20,801 nt of DNA from an uncultured Eubacteriales bacterium (GCA_934489945.1 CAKSSY010000030.1:1-20801), one strand, 5' to 3'; counted from the first letter of the stretch, positions 1-7,848 are shown. Numbers and translations: made by a program. The notes: generated by a model not told the origin, from the sequence alone.

Positions 1-104
1 TTTTTCAGAAGCTCATGAGCGGCATCAACCGCATGCTGAATGTGTTCATACTCCGCGTTGCGCACAAAATTTCCAACATAGTTATCATTCAGTTTCAATA
101 CCAT
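1..104 (-). CDS. pgi: Glucose-6-phosphate isomerase, N-terminal fragment (runs off the left edge)
   Basis: Only the first 34 codons are in the window. They read MVLKLNDNYVGNFVRN, then AEYEHIQHAVDAAHELLK. From memory this resembles the N-terminus of clostridial phosphoglucose isomerases: a short beta segment, then a helix ending in an AAH-LL pattern just before the usual KTG-GNDFLGW region. That enzyme interconverts glucose-6-phosphate and fructose-6-phosphate in the cytoplasm. The ATG at 102-104 is preceded by a purine-rich AAGAAGGAA ribosome binding site and by a good promoter (140-168), so the start is well supported. The functional call rests on a short stretch and no catalytic residue is visible. 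The neighbouring sugar-nucleotide genes fit a role in hexose metabolism. Confidence 0.65.
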   Translation of the reverse strand, partial: MVLKLNDNYVGNFVRNAEYEHIQHAVDAAHELLK

Positions 105-134
105 TTTCTTATTCCTTCTTCTTTTGACAATATA

Positions 135-149
135 GGTGTATTGTACACC
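135..149. promoter_or_regulatory. Perfect palindrome over the -10 box, possible operator
   Basis: GGTGTA-TTG-TACACC is a perfect 6-bp inverted repeat with a 3-nt centre, covering the -10 hexamer of the minus-strand promoter. A repressor bound here would block RNA polymerase. The half-site GTGTA/TACAC loosely resembles operators of the YtrA branch of GntR regulators, but those have a shorter centre. The regulator is unknown. The repeat is seen directly; its function is inferred. Confidence 0.3.
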
Positions 150-168
150 ACATTCCGACTTTTTTCAA
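140..168 (-). promoter_or_regulatory. Sigma-A type promoter of the pgi-like gene
   Basis: On the minus strand a TTGAAA -35 box (163-168) and a TACAAT -10 box (140-145) are separated by exactly 17 nt, about 30 nt upstream of the ATG at 104. The -10 box lies inside a perfect inverted repeat (135-149), described separately. This promoter sits in the gap after the carboxypeptidase gene, so the pgi-like gene can be transcribed on its own. Confidence 0.6.
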
Positions 169-190
169 GTCCTTTTTTCATTTTCTTTCA

Positions 191-1390
191 CTATTTGATA
201 AGAATTCCGGCAACCATCCGCAAAAGCAATCCGAAATAACTGATTTTCCCGATGGTTTCGGTCGTTACCACATCGACACTGCCGATTTCCTTGCCGTCAA
301 GCGTATACGTCACCCTGCCGACCTTCATACCGGGTTTGACGGGAGCCGCAACGCTTTCATCCATCGTAATGACCGTCTCCACGCGACTCTCCTCTCCCTT
401 TTTTACGGCATACGAAAAGTCGCCGTAGGAGACCGAGCAGGAATTCTCCACCCCGCCCAACACTTTCATATCCGCCGGATGTTGTCCGGGAGCATGGAAA
501 AGTGCAAAATTGGCAAAACCGTAATCGAGAAGTTTGGTAGCAATGGCATTGCGACTGTCACGCGTCTCGGCACCCATCACAACGCAGATAAGATGCATCC
601 CTCCTCTTTTCGCCGTGGCACTGATACAGAATTTCGCCTTGGACGTTGAGCCGGTTTTGAGTCCCGTTGCATCCTTATAGAAACGGATCAGCCGATTGGT
701 GTTGGTGAGTCCGAAAGCTCCGTCACGGATGGTATCCATCCAAATCGAGCTGTATTCGAGGATTTTCTCATGTTTGATGAGTTCCCGCGACATAATAGCA
801 ATGTCTCGGGCAGAAAGGACGTGATTGGTTGCCGTATCGTCAAGTCCGTTGGTGTTTTCAAAATGCGTTTTCTCCATGCCGAGTTCTGCTGCACGCGCAT
901 TCATTTTCTCCACAAACGCTTCTTCACTGCCTGCCGTATATTCGGCAAGGGCAACAGCCGCATCATTCGCCGAAGCAATCACCACGCTTTTGATCATATC
1001 TTCCACGGTCATTTCCTCGCCCTCTTTAAGGTAGACCTGCGATCCTCCCATGGAAGCAGCATGTGCACTGACGCTAACCTTGTCGGTCAACTTGATTTTT
1101 CCGCCGTCAATTGCCTCCATCACCAGCAGAAGGGTCATGATCTTGGTGACAGATGCCGGCGGAAGTGCTTCATCTGCATTTTTTTCAAAAAATACAGTTC
1201 CCGTAGCGGCGTCCATCAGAATTGCACTTGTACAATCCAGTTCCATGGCTGGTTGCGTATCAATGGAGACATTTTTACTTCCATTTCCGTCATCTGCCGC
1301 ATCGGAGGCGGAAATACCCGCAAAACAACCGCAGAACAGCATACAAACTGTCAAAAAAACAGAAATTCCCTTTTGTAAATTTCTTTTCAC
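191..1390 (-). CDS. D-alanyl-D-alanine carboxypeptidase (penicillin-binding protein 5/6, DacB/DacF family)
   Basis: This 399-residue secreted serine peptidase of the S11 family removes the terminal D-Ala from peptidoglycan stem peptides and so limits cross-linking. A signal peptide is visible (MKRN.. then a hydrophobic run to about residue 28). All three penicillin-binding motifs are present: SVTK at 80-83 (nucleophile Ser80 and Lys83), SAN at 140-142 and KTG at 245-247. A C-terminal PBP5-type beta domain follows, and the final segment FGLLLRMVAGILIK is a likely amphipathic membrane anchor. The length is normal for the family. The start is GTG (1388-1390), with AAGGAAGG about 8 nt upstream. 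The gene has its own promoter and lies beyond the terminator of the galM gene, so it is probably monocistronic. No clear terminator is seen after its stop. A sporulation-specific (DacF) or housekeeping (DacA) role cannot be distinguished. Confidence 0.93.
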   Translation of the reverse strand: MKRNLQKGISVFLTVCMLFCGCFAGISASDAADDGNGSKNVSIDTQPAMELDCTSAILMDAATGTVFFEKNADEALPPASVTKIMTLLLVMEAIDGGKIKLTDKVSVSAHAASMGGSQVYLKEGEEMTVEDMIKSVVIASANDAAVALAEYTAGSEEAFVEKMNARAAELGMEKTHFENTNGLDDTATNHVLSARDIAIMSRELIKHEKILEYSSIWMDTIRDGAFGLTNTNRLIRFYKDATGLKTGSTSKAKFCISATAKRGGMHLICVVMGAETRDSRNAIATKLLDYGFANFALFHAPGQHPADMKVLGGVENSCSVSYGDFSYAVKKGEESRVETVITMDESVAAPVKPGMKVGRVTYTLDGKEIGSVDVVTTETIGKISYFGLLLRMVAGILIK

Positions 1391-1414
1391 CGTTCCGACC
1401 TTCCTTCTTGTTTT

Positions 1415-1443
1415 TTTATAACTATATGCCCGTTTTCATACAA
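1415..1443 (-). promoter_or_regulatory. Probable promoter of the carboxypeptidase gene
   Basis: Minus-strand TTGTAT (1438-1443) and TATAAA (1415-1420) hexamers lie 17 nt apart, about 25 nt upstream of the GTG start and just downstream of the galM terminator. The -35 match is moderate. Confidence 0.45.
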
Positions 1444-1474
1444 AATAACAATCCGAAGGAAAATTTTTGGGAAA

Positions 1475-1519
1475 AAAAGGCTGTTCAAAAACTCATTTTG
1501 AGTTTTTGAACAGCCTTTT
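1475..1519 (-). terminator. Rho-independent terminator of the nucleotidyltransferase-galE-galM operon
   Basis: A perfect 21-bp inverted repeat (1475-1495 and 1499-1519) with a 3-nt loop starts 3 nt after the galM stop codon. On the minus strand the arms begin AAAAGGCTGTTC, and the hairpin runs into a tract of seven T (1478 down to 1472). This is the cleanest terminator in the window. The A/T ends of the arms would also give four U on the plus strand, but no plus-strand gene needs it. Confidence 0.92.
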
Positions 1520-1521
1520 CA

Positions 1522-2580
1522 TCACTTTGCGGAAAATTCGTAGATTGTGGTATAATCGTATTTCTGTCCGACGTCCAGGGTGACATCCGTAAAGTTCGGA
1601 TGATGGATACTGTCCGGCATATGTTGTGTCTCAAGTGCCAGTGCCATCTGTTTTTGCTTGACACAACCACCCTTGAACGGATGTCCGTCATCTCCGAGGA
1701 AATTCCCGGTATAGAGCTGCACACAAGGCTGATTCGTATACATTTTCATCACTCTGCCAGATTTCGGATCACTCAGAACTGCACGGAGAACCGGTTTCTC
1801 TGTCTCTCCGCCCGCAAAATTGAAGCAATGATCGTAGCCACCGGCACGTTGCAAATCGATGTGAGCTGCACAAATGTCTCTGCCCACCTGTTTTTCAACG
1901 CGGAAATCGAACGGCGTTCCGTCGACGGGTGCCAGTTCGCCGGTCGGGATGAGCTTGTCATCTGTCTTAACATAGGTATCGGCATCCATCCAAAGGGTAT
2001 GTCCGAGAACACTTCCGCTCGCATAACCGCCGAGATTGAAGTAAGAATGATTGGTAAGATTCAGAATGGTTTTCTTGTCGGTCGTTGCCTCATAGTGAAT
2101 GGAAAGAGCGTTGTCCGCAGACAGACGATACGTAACTTTCACCATCAGAGTCCCCGGATAATTCTCCTCCCCGTCCTCTGAAACATAAGACAGGATCAGT
2201 TCCGGCTCTTCTCCGTCAACCGTTACAACATCCCAGATTTTGGCATTAAAACCCTCTTTTCCACCGTGAAGATGATTGATACCGTTATTTTGATACAGAT
2301 GATAAGTCTTGCCGTCCAGCGTAAACTCCGCATTGGCAATCCGGTTGCCGAAACGTCCGATCAATGCTCCCTGATACCCACTGGCATGAACATAATCATA
2401 TATGCCGTCATATCCGCCGACAACGTCGGTCAGACGTCCCTCTTTATCAGGCGCAAGGATTGACACAATCGTCCCACCGTAATCCAGTATCTTTGCCTTC
2501 ACACCGCCGACACCGACAAGCGTATAAGAATGGACATTTTTTCCATCCTCCAATTTTCCGAAAAACTGCTTTTCTATCAT
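1522..2580 (-). CDS. galM: Aldose 1-epimerase (galactose mutarotase)
   Basis: This 352-residue cytoplasmic enzyme interconverts alpha and beta anomers of glucose or galactose, the entry step of galactose use. Family motifs in order are GRFGNRIA (substrate-binding Arg), NHLHGG (first His), LTNHSYFNL (catalytic His), YDHCF (Asp) and ALETQHMPDS (catalytic Glu). The reading frame is open further upstream into galE, but the start is placed at the ATG at 2578-2580. An AAGGAGA ribosome binding site stands 6 nt before it, and the protein there begins MIEKQFFG as expected for the family. The ribosome binding site overlaps the galE stop codon (TAAGGAG) and the genes are 10 nt apart, so the two are translationally linked. 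It is the last gene of the operon and is followed at once by a strong terminator. Confidence 0.95.
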   Translation of the reverse strand: MIEKQFFGKLEDGKNVHSYTLVGVGGVKAKILDYGGTIVSILAPDKEGRLTDVVGGYDGIYDYVHASGYQGALIGRFGNRIANAEFTLDGKTYHLYQNNGINHLHGGKEGFNAKIWDVVTVDGEEPELILSYVSEDGEENYPGTLMVKVTYRLSADNALSIHYEATTDKKTILNLTNHSYFNLGGYASGSVLGHTLWMDADTYVKTDDKLIPTGELAPVDGTPFDFRVEKQVGRDICAAHIDLQRAGGYDHCFNFAGGETEKPVLRAVLSDPKSGRVMKMYTNQPCVQLYTGNFLGDDGHPFKGGCVKQKQMALALETQHMPDSIHHPNFTDVTLDVGQKYDYTTIYEFSAK

Positions 2581-2590
2581 AGTTGTCTCC

Positions 2591-3604
2591 TTATTCACCG
2601 TATCCGTCCGGATTTTTTGTCTGCCAATTATGAGAGTCACGGCACATATCCTCAATTCCGTACTGTGCCTTCCATCCGAGAAGCTCATATGCCTTTGTAG
2701 GATCGGCGTAGCACTCATCAATATCTCCGGGACGGCGGGGCGCGATCACATAAGGAATCTTCACACCTGTTGCTTTTTCATACGCTTTCACAATATCCAA
2801 AACGGAATAACCGACACCGGTACCGATGTTATAATACTCCACTCCCGTCACTTTTTCAGCGCGATCCAGTGCTTTCAAATGTGCCTGTGCAAGATCCACA
2901 ACATGGATATAATCTCTCACGCCTGTGCCGTCGTGTGTTTTATAATCGTTACCGAAAACCGAAAGATGATCACGCTTACCGGATGCCACCTGTGTAACAT
3001 ACGGCAACAAATTGTTGGGAATTCCCTTCGGATCCTCGCCGATCAGTCCGCTCTTGTGCGCACCAATAGGATTGAAATAACGCAAAATCGATACACTCCA
3101 CTCGGAATCTGCCACGTAGAGATCCTTCAGAATCCGTTCAATCATCAACTTGGTTTCACCGTAAGGATTCGTGGTGGAGAGCGGAAAATCTTCGCGGATC
3201 GGCACACTCTCCGGCTTACCGTAAACGGTCGCTGACGAACTGAACACGATGCGTTTTGCCCCGTATTTCTGCATAACTTCGCAGAGGTTAAAGGTACCGG
3301 TAAGATTGTTGTGATAATAGCGCAACGGTTGTGCAACCGACTCTCCGACCGCCTTCAGCCCTGCAAAATGAATGGTACTTTCAATCTTGTTTTCGGCAAA
3401 AACCCTGTCCAATGCCTCACGATCGAGAAGGTCAACTTCGTAAAATTTGAAGTCTTTCCCCGTAATCTTACGGATTCGATCCAACACAATCGGTTTACTG
3501 TTACAGAAATTGTCCACCACCACAAGCTCTTTGCCCGTGTTCAAAAGCTCTACAATTGTATGGGAACCGATGAATCCGGCACCGCCGGTAATAAGAATTG
3601 CCAT
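2591..3604 (-). CDS. galE: UDP-glucose 4-epimerase
   Basis: This 337-residue extended short-chain dehydrogenase interconverts UDP-glucose and UDP-galactose with tightly bound NAD. The N-terminal Rossmann motif GGAGFIGSH is at residues 7-15. The catalytic triad is visible as the SSSATVYG segment (Ser122-124) and YGETK (Tyr148, Lys152). The motif RYFNPIGAH and the C-terminal RRPGDIDECYADPTKA follow, as in bacterial GalE. The length is normal. The ATG at 3602-3604 has AAAGGA upstream. It lies 20 nt after the nucleotidyltransferase gene and 10 nt before galM. The product would supply UDP-galactose for surface polysaccharides or run galactose catabolism in reverse. Closely related epimerases for UDP-GlcNAc cannot be excluded from sequence alone. 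Confidence 0.95.
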   Translation of the reverse strand: MAILITGGAGFIGSHTIVELLNTGKELVVVDNFCNSKPIVLDRIRKITGKDFKFYEVDLLDREALDRVFAENKIESTIHFAGLKAVGESVAQPLRYYHNNLTGTFNLCEVMQKYGAKRIVFSSSATVYGKPESVPIREDFPLSTTNPYGETKLMIERILKDLYVADSEWSVSILRYFNPIGAHKSGLIGEDPKGIPNNLLPYVTQVASGKRDHLSVFGNDYKTHDGTGVRDYIHVVDLAQAHLKALDRAEKVTGVEYYNIGTGVGYSVLDIVKAYEKATGVKIPYVIAPRRPGDIDECYADPTKAYELLGWKAQYGIEDMCRDSHNWQTKNPDGYGE

Positions 3605-3624
3605 TTTTCAAAATCCTTTCCGAA

Positions 3625-4530
3625 TTATTTCCAAAGCCCCTCCGGATAAACGCCGGCATCTATCATGGCACGAATGCCTTTCATCACACCCGCTTTATCC
3701 TCACTGTATGTTACACCGTACCACTTGGCATCAGTTCGGTAAGCTTTGACATCGCAGACCCCATCCGCCATTGCCTCGCCCACCGTCATAGGAAGGTAAC
3801 ACTCCCGTTTCATGGGGTCTCCTTCCGTTTTGTCGAAAAAAGCAGCCAGACTCTTGGCAAGATATTCAAAGATTGAAGGCGTAAAGCCCCAGAAATTCAT
3901 AGAAACCATCGTATCGTAAGAAAGCGGATATTTGACATCATCTACAATAAACGCCGCCTGCTTGCCATCCGGACGGATCTTGGCACGTTCCACAATTTCC
4001 GAAAGCATTCCCTGCTCATTCACCCGACAAACACCGCGCGACACCGTACCGTTTTCGGTCAGAGTATTTCCCAAAACATAACCCACCATTCCGATGTGCA
4101 TATGATCCGGTGTATCCTCAACCTTACGCAGATGCGCCGCGATCGTCATAAAGGCATCTCTTCCGTAGAAGTCATCTGCATTGATGACCGCAAAATTATC
4201 CTCCACCGCGTCTTTCGCACAAAGAAGTGCGTGTGTGGTCCCCCACGGTTTGGTTCTGCCCTCGGGGAATTTTCCGGCTGGGACATATTTTTCCATCTTC
4301 TGAAACGCGTAATCTACTTTTATGAAAGGTCTTACACGTTTTCCGACAGTTTCTTCAAAATCCTCCAGCATATTTTCTTTGATAATAAAGACCACCTTAT
4401 CAAATCCCGCCTTAATAGCATCATACACTGAGAAATCGATAATAAATTCTCCTGCCGGAGTAATGGGATCAATCTGTTTCATTCCACCATAACGGGAACC
4501 GAGTCCCGCCGCCAAAATTACGAGTGTCAC
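3625..4530 (-). CDS. Sugar-1-phosphate nucleotidyltransferase family protein
   Basis: This 301-residue GT-A fold nucleotidyltransferase carries the signature LAAGLGSRYGGMKQ (residues 5-18), the nucleotide-binding G-x-G-S-R and Lys of the GalU/RmlA superfamily. A metal-binding aspartate segment (INADDFYG) follows mid-protein. It should transfer NMP from an NTP to a sugar-1-phosphate; UTP with hexose-1-phosphate is the best guess given galE next door. It differs from classical GalU and from LbH-tailed GlmU/RmlA. The start is GTG at 4528-4530, with AAAGGAGA 7-8 nt upstream. The frame stays open to 4620, but that extension would cover the promoter itself. It is the first gene of a three-gene operon with galE and galM. 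In a cluster lacking galK and galT it may provide the UDP-sugar that GalE acts on. Confidence 0.85.
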   Translation of the reverse strand: MTLVILAAGLGSRYGGMKQIDPITPAGEFIIDFSVYDAIKAGFDKVVFIIKENMLEDFEETVGKRVRPFIKVDYAFQKMEKYVPAGKFPEGRTKPWGTTHALLCAKDAVEDNFAVINADDFYGRDAFMTIAAHLRKVEDTPDHMHIGMVGYVLGNTLTENGTVSRGVCRVNEQGMLSEIVERAKIRPDGKQAAFIVDDVKYPLSYDTMVSMNFWGFTPSIFEYLAKSLAAFFDKTEGDPMKRECYLPMTVGEAMADGVCDVKAYRTDAKWYGVTYSEDKAGVMKGIRAMIDAGVYPEGLWK

Positions 4531-4591
4531 GATACAGTCTCCTTTAATAATTATTTGCCTTTTATTTATCCAAAAGACATTGATAATAATT

Positions 4592-4620
4592 ATTGTAGCA
4601 CACCCCCGATCAAAAATCAA
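4592..4620 (-). promoter_or_regulatory. Promoter of the nucleotidyltransferase-galE-galM operon
   Basis: Minus-strand TTGATT (4615-4620) and TACAAT (4592-4597) hexamers are spaced 17 nt, with an extended -10 TGC immediately upstream of TACAAT. The 5' leader to the GTG start is about 55 nt and AT-rich, with no obvious structured element. Confidence 0.65.
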
Positions 4621-4671
4621 CCCTGTGTGAAAAATTCATGATGTTTTTTCCAAGATTTTTTTCGTCTCATC

Positions 4672-4700
4672 TTGACAAAAAAGCACGAATGGGTTATAAT
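4672..4700 (+). promoter_or_regulatory. Perfect-consensus sigma-A promoter of the regulator-ABC operon
   Basis: TTGACA (4672-4677), 17 nt, then TATAAT (4695-4700): both boxes and the spacing are exact consensus. The promoter is divergent from the sugar-nucleotide promoter, with 51 nt between the two -35 boxes. A promoter this strong is usually held down by a repressor or feeds a regulator at constant level. No clear operator palindrome is visible in 4621-4671. Confidence 0.85.
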
Positions 4701-4731
4701 AATGTATCACAAGAGACATATTGGAGGTTTT

Positions 4732-5403
4732 ATGAAAAAAGAAGCCATTGTGACACAATTAGAAAGTATTTCCCTGTTTCATGGCATTTCAAGTGATGTT
4801 CTCCTTGCCCTTCTCAATCTGCCCGGCACCGAGATCAAAACCTATAAGGAAGGCGATATTATTTACTCTCCGGAAACGACCGTTAAATACCTCGGCGTAT
4901 TTCTTTCCGGCGTTGCCGCCGTTCATTCCGTTGACAGCACAAACGGCGTTCTGCTTCGCGACTTTGCCAAAAACGACGTATTCGGACTCGCAACGTTGTT
5001 TGGCTCACGCAGTCGCTTTGTCAGCATTATCTCCGCTCGCCGTGCCTGCAAAGTTCTGTTTTTCACGGCAGAGGACATTCACGCTCTTGTCAACAGCAAC
5101 CCGACCTTTATGATGAACTATATCCGATGTCTGTCCGACAAGATTTGTTATCTGAATACCAAAATTTCCTGTTTTACCGCCGGTTCGCCGGAACGAAAGC
5201 TCGCCTATTTTCTCTGTTCGCAAAGTCCGGAAAACAGTTTTTCCCTCTCCATCAACGCCAATTCCCTTTCGGATATGCTGAACATCGGCAGAGCTTCTCT
5301 CTATCGTGTTTTTGACAAATTTACGGCAGACGGCTTCATCAAAAAAGAAGGCAAAACAATCACGCTGATTGACCGGAATGCCATGATTGATTTTTATAAA
5401 TAA
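4732..5403 (+). CDS. Crp/Fnr family transcriptional regulator
   Basis: This 223-residue protein has the Crp/Fnr layout. An N-terminal cyclic-nucleotide-binding-like beta barrel (about residues 12-120, with YKEGDIIYSPE and LSGVAAVHS as the double-psi strands) is followed by a dimerisation helix and a C-terminal winged helix-turn-helix (about 172-215, LSDMLNIGRASLYRVFDKF). The residues that bind cAMP in E. coli CRP are not evident, nor is an N-terminal Fnr cysteine cluster. The effector is therefore unknown; redox or a small metabolite are possible. The start is the ATG at 4732 after TTGGAGG. A longer frame from 4672 would begin inside the promoter and is rejected. It is the first gene of the ABC operon, with 27 nt to the next start, so it most likely regulates this transporter. 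Confidence 0.88.
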   Translation: MKKEAIVTQLESISLFHGISSDVLLALLNLPGTEIKTYKEGDIIYSPETTVKYLGVFLSGVAAVHSVDSTNGVLLRDFAKNDVFGLATLFGSRSRFVSIISARRACKVLFFTAEDIHALVNSNPTFMMNYIRCLSDKICYLNTKISCFTAGSPERKLAYFLCSQSPENSFSLSINANSLSDMLNIGRASLYRVFDKFTADGFIKKEGKTITLIDRNAMIDFYK

Positions 5404-5430
5404 ATAATAAAGTAAAGGAAGAAATTATCC

Positions 5431-6495
5431 ATGTCACACCAAAAAATTACCTCGGTTCTTGCACTGATTCTCGTTGTTATGAGTGTTTTTTCGTTCGTTT
5501 CCTGCTCCGGAAACACCCCGGAAACCACTCTTCCCTCTACCGACCCCACACAGAAGACAGAAACTGTACCGGAAGAGACAAATCCGCCCATCCCGGATGC
5601 AACGCTTCCCGTCCGCGTTTCTGTTTTGAACGGAACCACCGGATTCGGCGCGGCAAAATTGATGAACGACAAAAAAGACGGAAAAACAGCTCTCAACTAC
5701 TCTTTTTCCGTTGAAACAGATGCTTCGGTCATCACCGCCGCTCTCATTAAGGGAGATGTTGACCTCGCCGCCCTTCCCACCAACGCCGCATCGGTTCTGT
5801 ACAACAAAACCAAAGGAGAAATCCGCGTTCTCGCGCTCAATACACTCGGTGTCCTCTATGTCGTAGAGAACGGAAAATCGATCTCATCTCTTGCCGATCT
5901 TGAAGGCAAGACCGTCTACTGTCCTGCTCAAAATCCCGCCTTTATCTTTGAGGCTGTTTGCAAAGCGGCAAAGGTCAATGTAACAATTGACACAACTTAT
6001 GCACAGCCTGCCGCCCTGATGAGTGCCGTAGCCGCATCAGATGCCGGAATGATTGCAGTCCTTCCACAGCCCGTCCTTACGGTTGCTATGAGTAAAAACG
6101 CAAATCTTACGATCGCACTTGATTTGACAAATGAATGGAAAAATACCATCGGCAGTGAATCTTTGGTACAGGGATGTGTGGTCGTCCGTACCGCATTTTT
6201 GGAAGAACATCCCACAGAAGTTGATAAATTCCTCGAAGAATACAAAGCCTCTATTTCTTTTGTGAATGAAAATCCGACTGAAGCGGCTCAGATGGTTGTG
6301 GATCTCGGAATTTATGCCGGTGCCACCGCTGTTGCCGCAAAAGCGATTCCCTCTTGCAATATTGTATACCTCGACGGTGCGGAAATGAAAAATGTCTTGT
6401 CGGTATTTCTTTCTACCATGTTTGAACGAAACCCCGCCTCCGTCGGCGGCGCATTACCCGATGACGCTTTCTATTTCACACATGACGGAAAATGA
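5431..6495 (+). CDS. ABC transporter substrate-binding lipoprotein (nitrate/sulfonate/thiamine-precursor type)
   Basis: A 354-residue lipoprotein with a type II signal peptide; the lipobox FVSC puts the acylated Cys at residue 25. A Thr/Pro-rich linker (about 30-60) tethers a periplasmic-binding-like fold. The pattern of the body (an LNGTTGFGAAKL start, DLAALPTNAASVLY near residue 110, LADLEGKTVYC near 155, then EEHPTEVDKFLEEY) matches the SsuA/TauA/NMT1-like group. In that group a small anion or a heterocycle is bound and delivered to a SsuC-type permease. The substrate cannot be read from sequence. The ATG at 5431 has AAAGGAAG 9 nt upstream. The stop overlaps the permease start (ATGA), so the genes are translationally coupled. 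Confidence 0.87.
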   Translation: MSHQKITSVLALILVVMSVFSFVSCSGNTPETTLPSTDPTQKTETVPEETNPPIPDATLPVRVSVLNGTTGFGAAKLMNDKKDGKTALNYSFSVETDASVITAALIKGDVDLAALPTNAASVLYNKTKGEIRVLALNTLGVLYVVENGKSISSLADLEGKTVYCPAQNPAFIFEAVCKAAKVNVTIDTTYAQPAALMSAVAASDAGMIAVLPQPVLTVAMSKNANLTIALDLTNEWKNTIGSESLVQGCVVVRTAFLEEHPTEVDKFLEEYKASISFVNENPTEAAQMVVDLGIYAGATAVAAKAIPSCNIVYLDGAEMKNVLSVFLSTMFERNPASVGGALPDDAFYFTHDGK

Positions 6496-7268
6496 AGGAA
6501 AATAAGAAAAAATGGATTTCCGGTGCTGTTATTCTCGCCTTTTGGCTCGGCATTTGGTGGTTGGCAGCACTGGCGGTGGGTCGTGAGCTTTTGCTCCCGA
6601 CCCCCGTCGCGGTTTTTCGCCGTCTTCTCGTACTGGTCCGAACCGCCGACTTTTGGAAAACAATTCTTGCCAGTATTCTTCGGGTGACATTCGGCATACT
6701 CCTTGCGATTTTCACGGGAATTCTTCTTGCCTTGCTCACTTCTCGGTTTTCTCTTTGTAGGCGTCTCTTTGCTCCGTTTATCACAGTTATCCGAGCCACC
6801 CCGGTCGCATCCTTTATCATACTTGCGCTTCTTTGGCTCGGTGCCTCCGCACTTCCCGTTTTTATCGCGTCGCTGATTGTTCTCCCCATTGTCTGGGCAG
6901 CGGTCAGTGACGGAATCGCGGCTCTTGACCCGAGACTGTCCGAGGTCTGCCGTATTTACCGATTTCCTCTTGCCAAAAAACTCCGCAGCTTCTATCTCCC
7001 ATCGGTCATGCCCTATTTTGTTTCCGCGTGCCGAACCTCAATCGGCATGGCATGGAAAGCAGGCGTAGCGGCGGAAGTTCTTGCGGTTTCTCCGCTTTCC
7101 ATCGGAAAACAGCTCTATCACGCCAAAATATACCTCGAAACCGAGGACCTTTTTGCATGGACAACGGTGGTAATTCTTTTGAGTCTGTTGGTCGAATTTG
7201 TCATCACTCATCTCCTGAAACGGACAGGATACTCATATTTCAGGAGGAAAAACAATGCTGAAAGCTGA
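6492..7268 (+). CDS. ABC transporter permease (SsuC/TauC-like, BPD family)
   Basis: This 258-residue inner-membrane protein has about six hydrophobic helices: 10-30, around 60-80, 85-105, 115-140, 185-205 and 225-245. The cytoplasmic EAA-like coupling loop is visible as EVCRIYRFPLAKKLRSFYLP, the segment that docks on the ATPase. A following GMAWKAGVAAEVL stretch matches the SsuC/TauC pattern. It forms the translocation path for the substrate delivered by the lipoprotein encoded just upstream. The start ATG overlaps the upstream stop by 4 nt, and its 3' end overlaps the ATPase start by 14 nt. Confidence 0.92.
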   Translation: MKENKKKWISGAVILAFWLGIWWLAALAVGRELLLPTPVAVFRRLLVLVRTADFWKTILASILRVTFGILLAIFTGILLALLTSRFSLCRRLFAPFITVIRATPVASFIILALLWLGASALPVFIASLIVLPIVWAAVSDGIAALDPRLSEVCRIYRFPLAKKLRSFYLPSVMPYFVSACRTSIGMAWKAGVAAEVLAVSPLSIGKQLYHAKIYLETEDLFAWTTVVILLSLLVEFVITHLLKRTGYSYFRRKNNAES

Positions 7269-7848
7269 TAAACTGTGCGTTTCTTTTGCCGAAAAAAAAG
7301 TACTGACCGATTTTTCTCTCACGTGCGGTGACAACGGAGTTGTGGCTGTCATGGGAGCTTCCGGAATCGGCAAAACCACTCTTTTGCGCGTTCTTGCGGG
7401 GCTCACCAAACCCGACTCCGGCACGCTCTTTTCTGATTTTTCCAAAATCGCCTTCAAATTTCAGGAACCGCGACTTTTTGATTGGCTGACGGCACGCGAA
7501 AACGTCGCCGTTGTTGTTCCGAACGGAAAATCGGCTGACAAGAAAGCCGACGAATGGCTTACCAAAGTCGGACTTGCCGATGCCGCCGACCGTTTCCCCG
7601 CTGAACTTTCGGGCGGCATGATGCAACGCGTCGCTTTGGCACGGGCATTTGCCTATGAAGGTGACCTGCTTCTGCTCGACGAACCTTTCTCTGCCGTAGA
7701 CGCAGACAGAAAAGACCTTCTGCTGACGCTTGTACGAAATTATGCGGAAAACCATGCCGTGATTCTTGTCACGCACAGTGCGGAGGAAGCAAAGGCACTG
7801 AATGCCGTTATTTACCACATAAACCAAAAGGAGAAAAGTCATGAATAA
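7255..7848 (+). CDS. ABC transporter ATP-binding protein
   Basis: This 197-residue ABC ATPase has all core motifs: Walker A GASGIGKTT (34-42), Q-loop Gln70, signature LSGGM (118-122), Walker B LLLLDE (138-143) and switch His174. It is shorter than the usual 240-260 residues of SsuB/TauB proteins. The C-terminal extension is missing and the nucleotide-binding domain is compact, but no key residue is lost. The start is the ATG at 7255, with an excellent AGGAGG upstream inside the permease gene. It powers the lipoprotein-permease importer encoded directly upstream. The 3' end overlaps the dehydrogenase gene by 8 nt. Confidence 0.95.
   Translation: MLKADKLCVSFAEKKVLTDFSLTCGDNGVVAVMGASGIGKTTLLRVLAGLTKPDSGTLFSDFSKIAFKFQEPRLFDWLTARENVAVVVPNGKSADKKADEWLTKVGLADAADRFPAELSGGMMQRVALARAFAYEGDLLLLDEPFSAVDADRKDLLLTLVRNYAENHAVILVTHSAEEAKALNAVIYHINQKEKSHE

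Noticed and set aside
159..181. Small hairpin (GACTT/AAGTC) after the carboxypeptidase gene as a terminator
   Set aside because: The stem is only 5 bp, is not followed by a T-tract on the minus strand, and overlaps the -35 box of the next promoter.
770..1378. Plus-strand open frame opposite the carboxypeptidase
   Set aside because: It is antisense to a gene with all three penicillin-binding motifs, its translation is His/Cys/Phe-rich, and no convincing ribosome binding site was noticed.
4531..4620. Upstream extension of the nucleotidyltransferase frame
   Set aside because: The extension covers the -35 and -10 boxes, and the family starts at the hydrophobic strand just before the LAAGLGSR motif, matching the GTG at 4530.
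4626..4642. TGTGA half-site resembling a CRP box between the divergent promoters
   Set aside because: The second half reads CATGA, not TCACA, so the palindrome is poor and a chance match is likely.
4672..4731. TTG-initiated N-terminal extension of the Crp/Fnr regulator
   Set aside because: It would begin at the -35 box of its own promoter, upstream of the transcription start; the ATG at 4732 has TTGGAGG before it.
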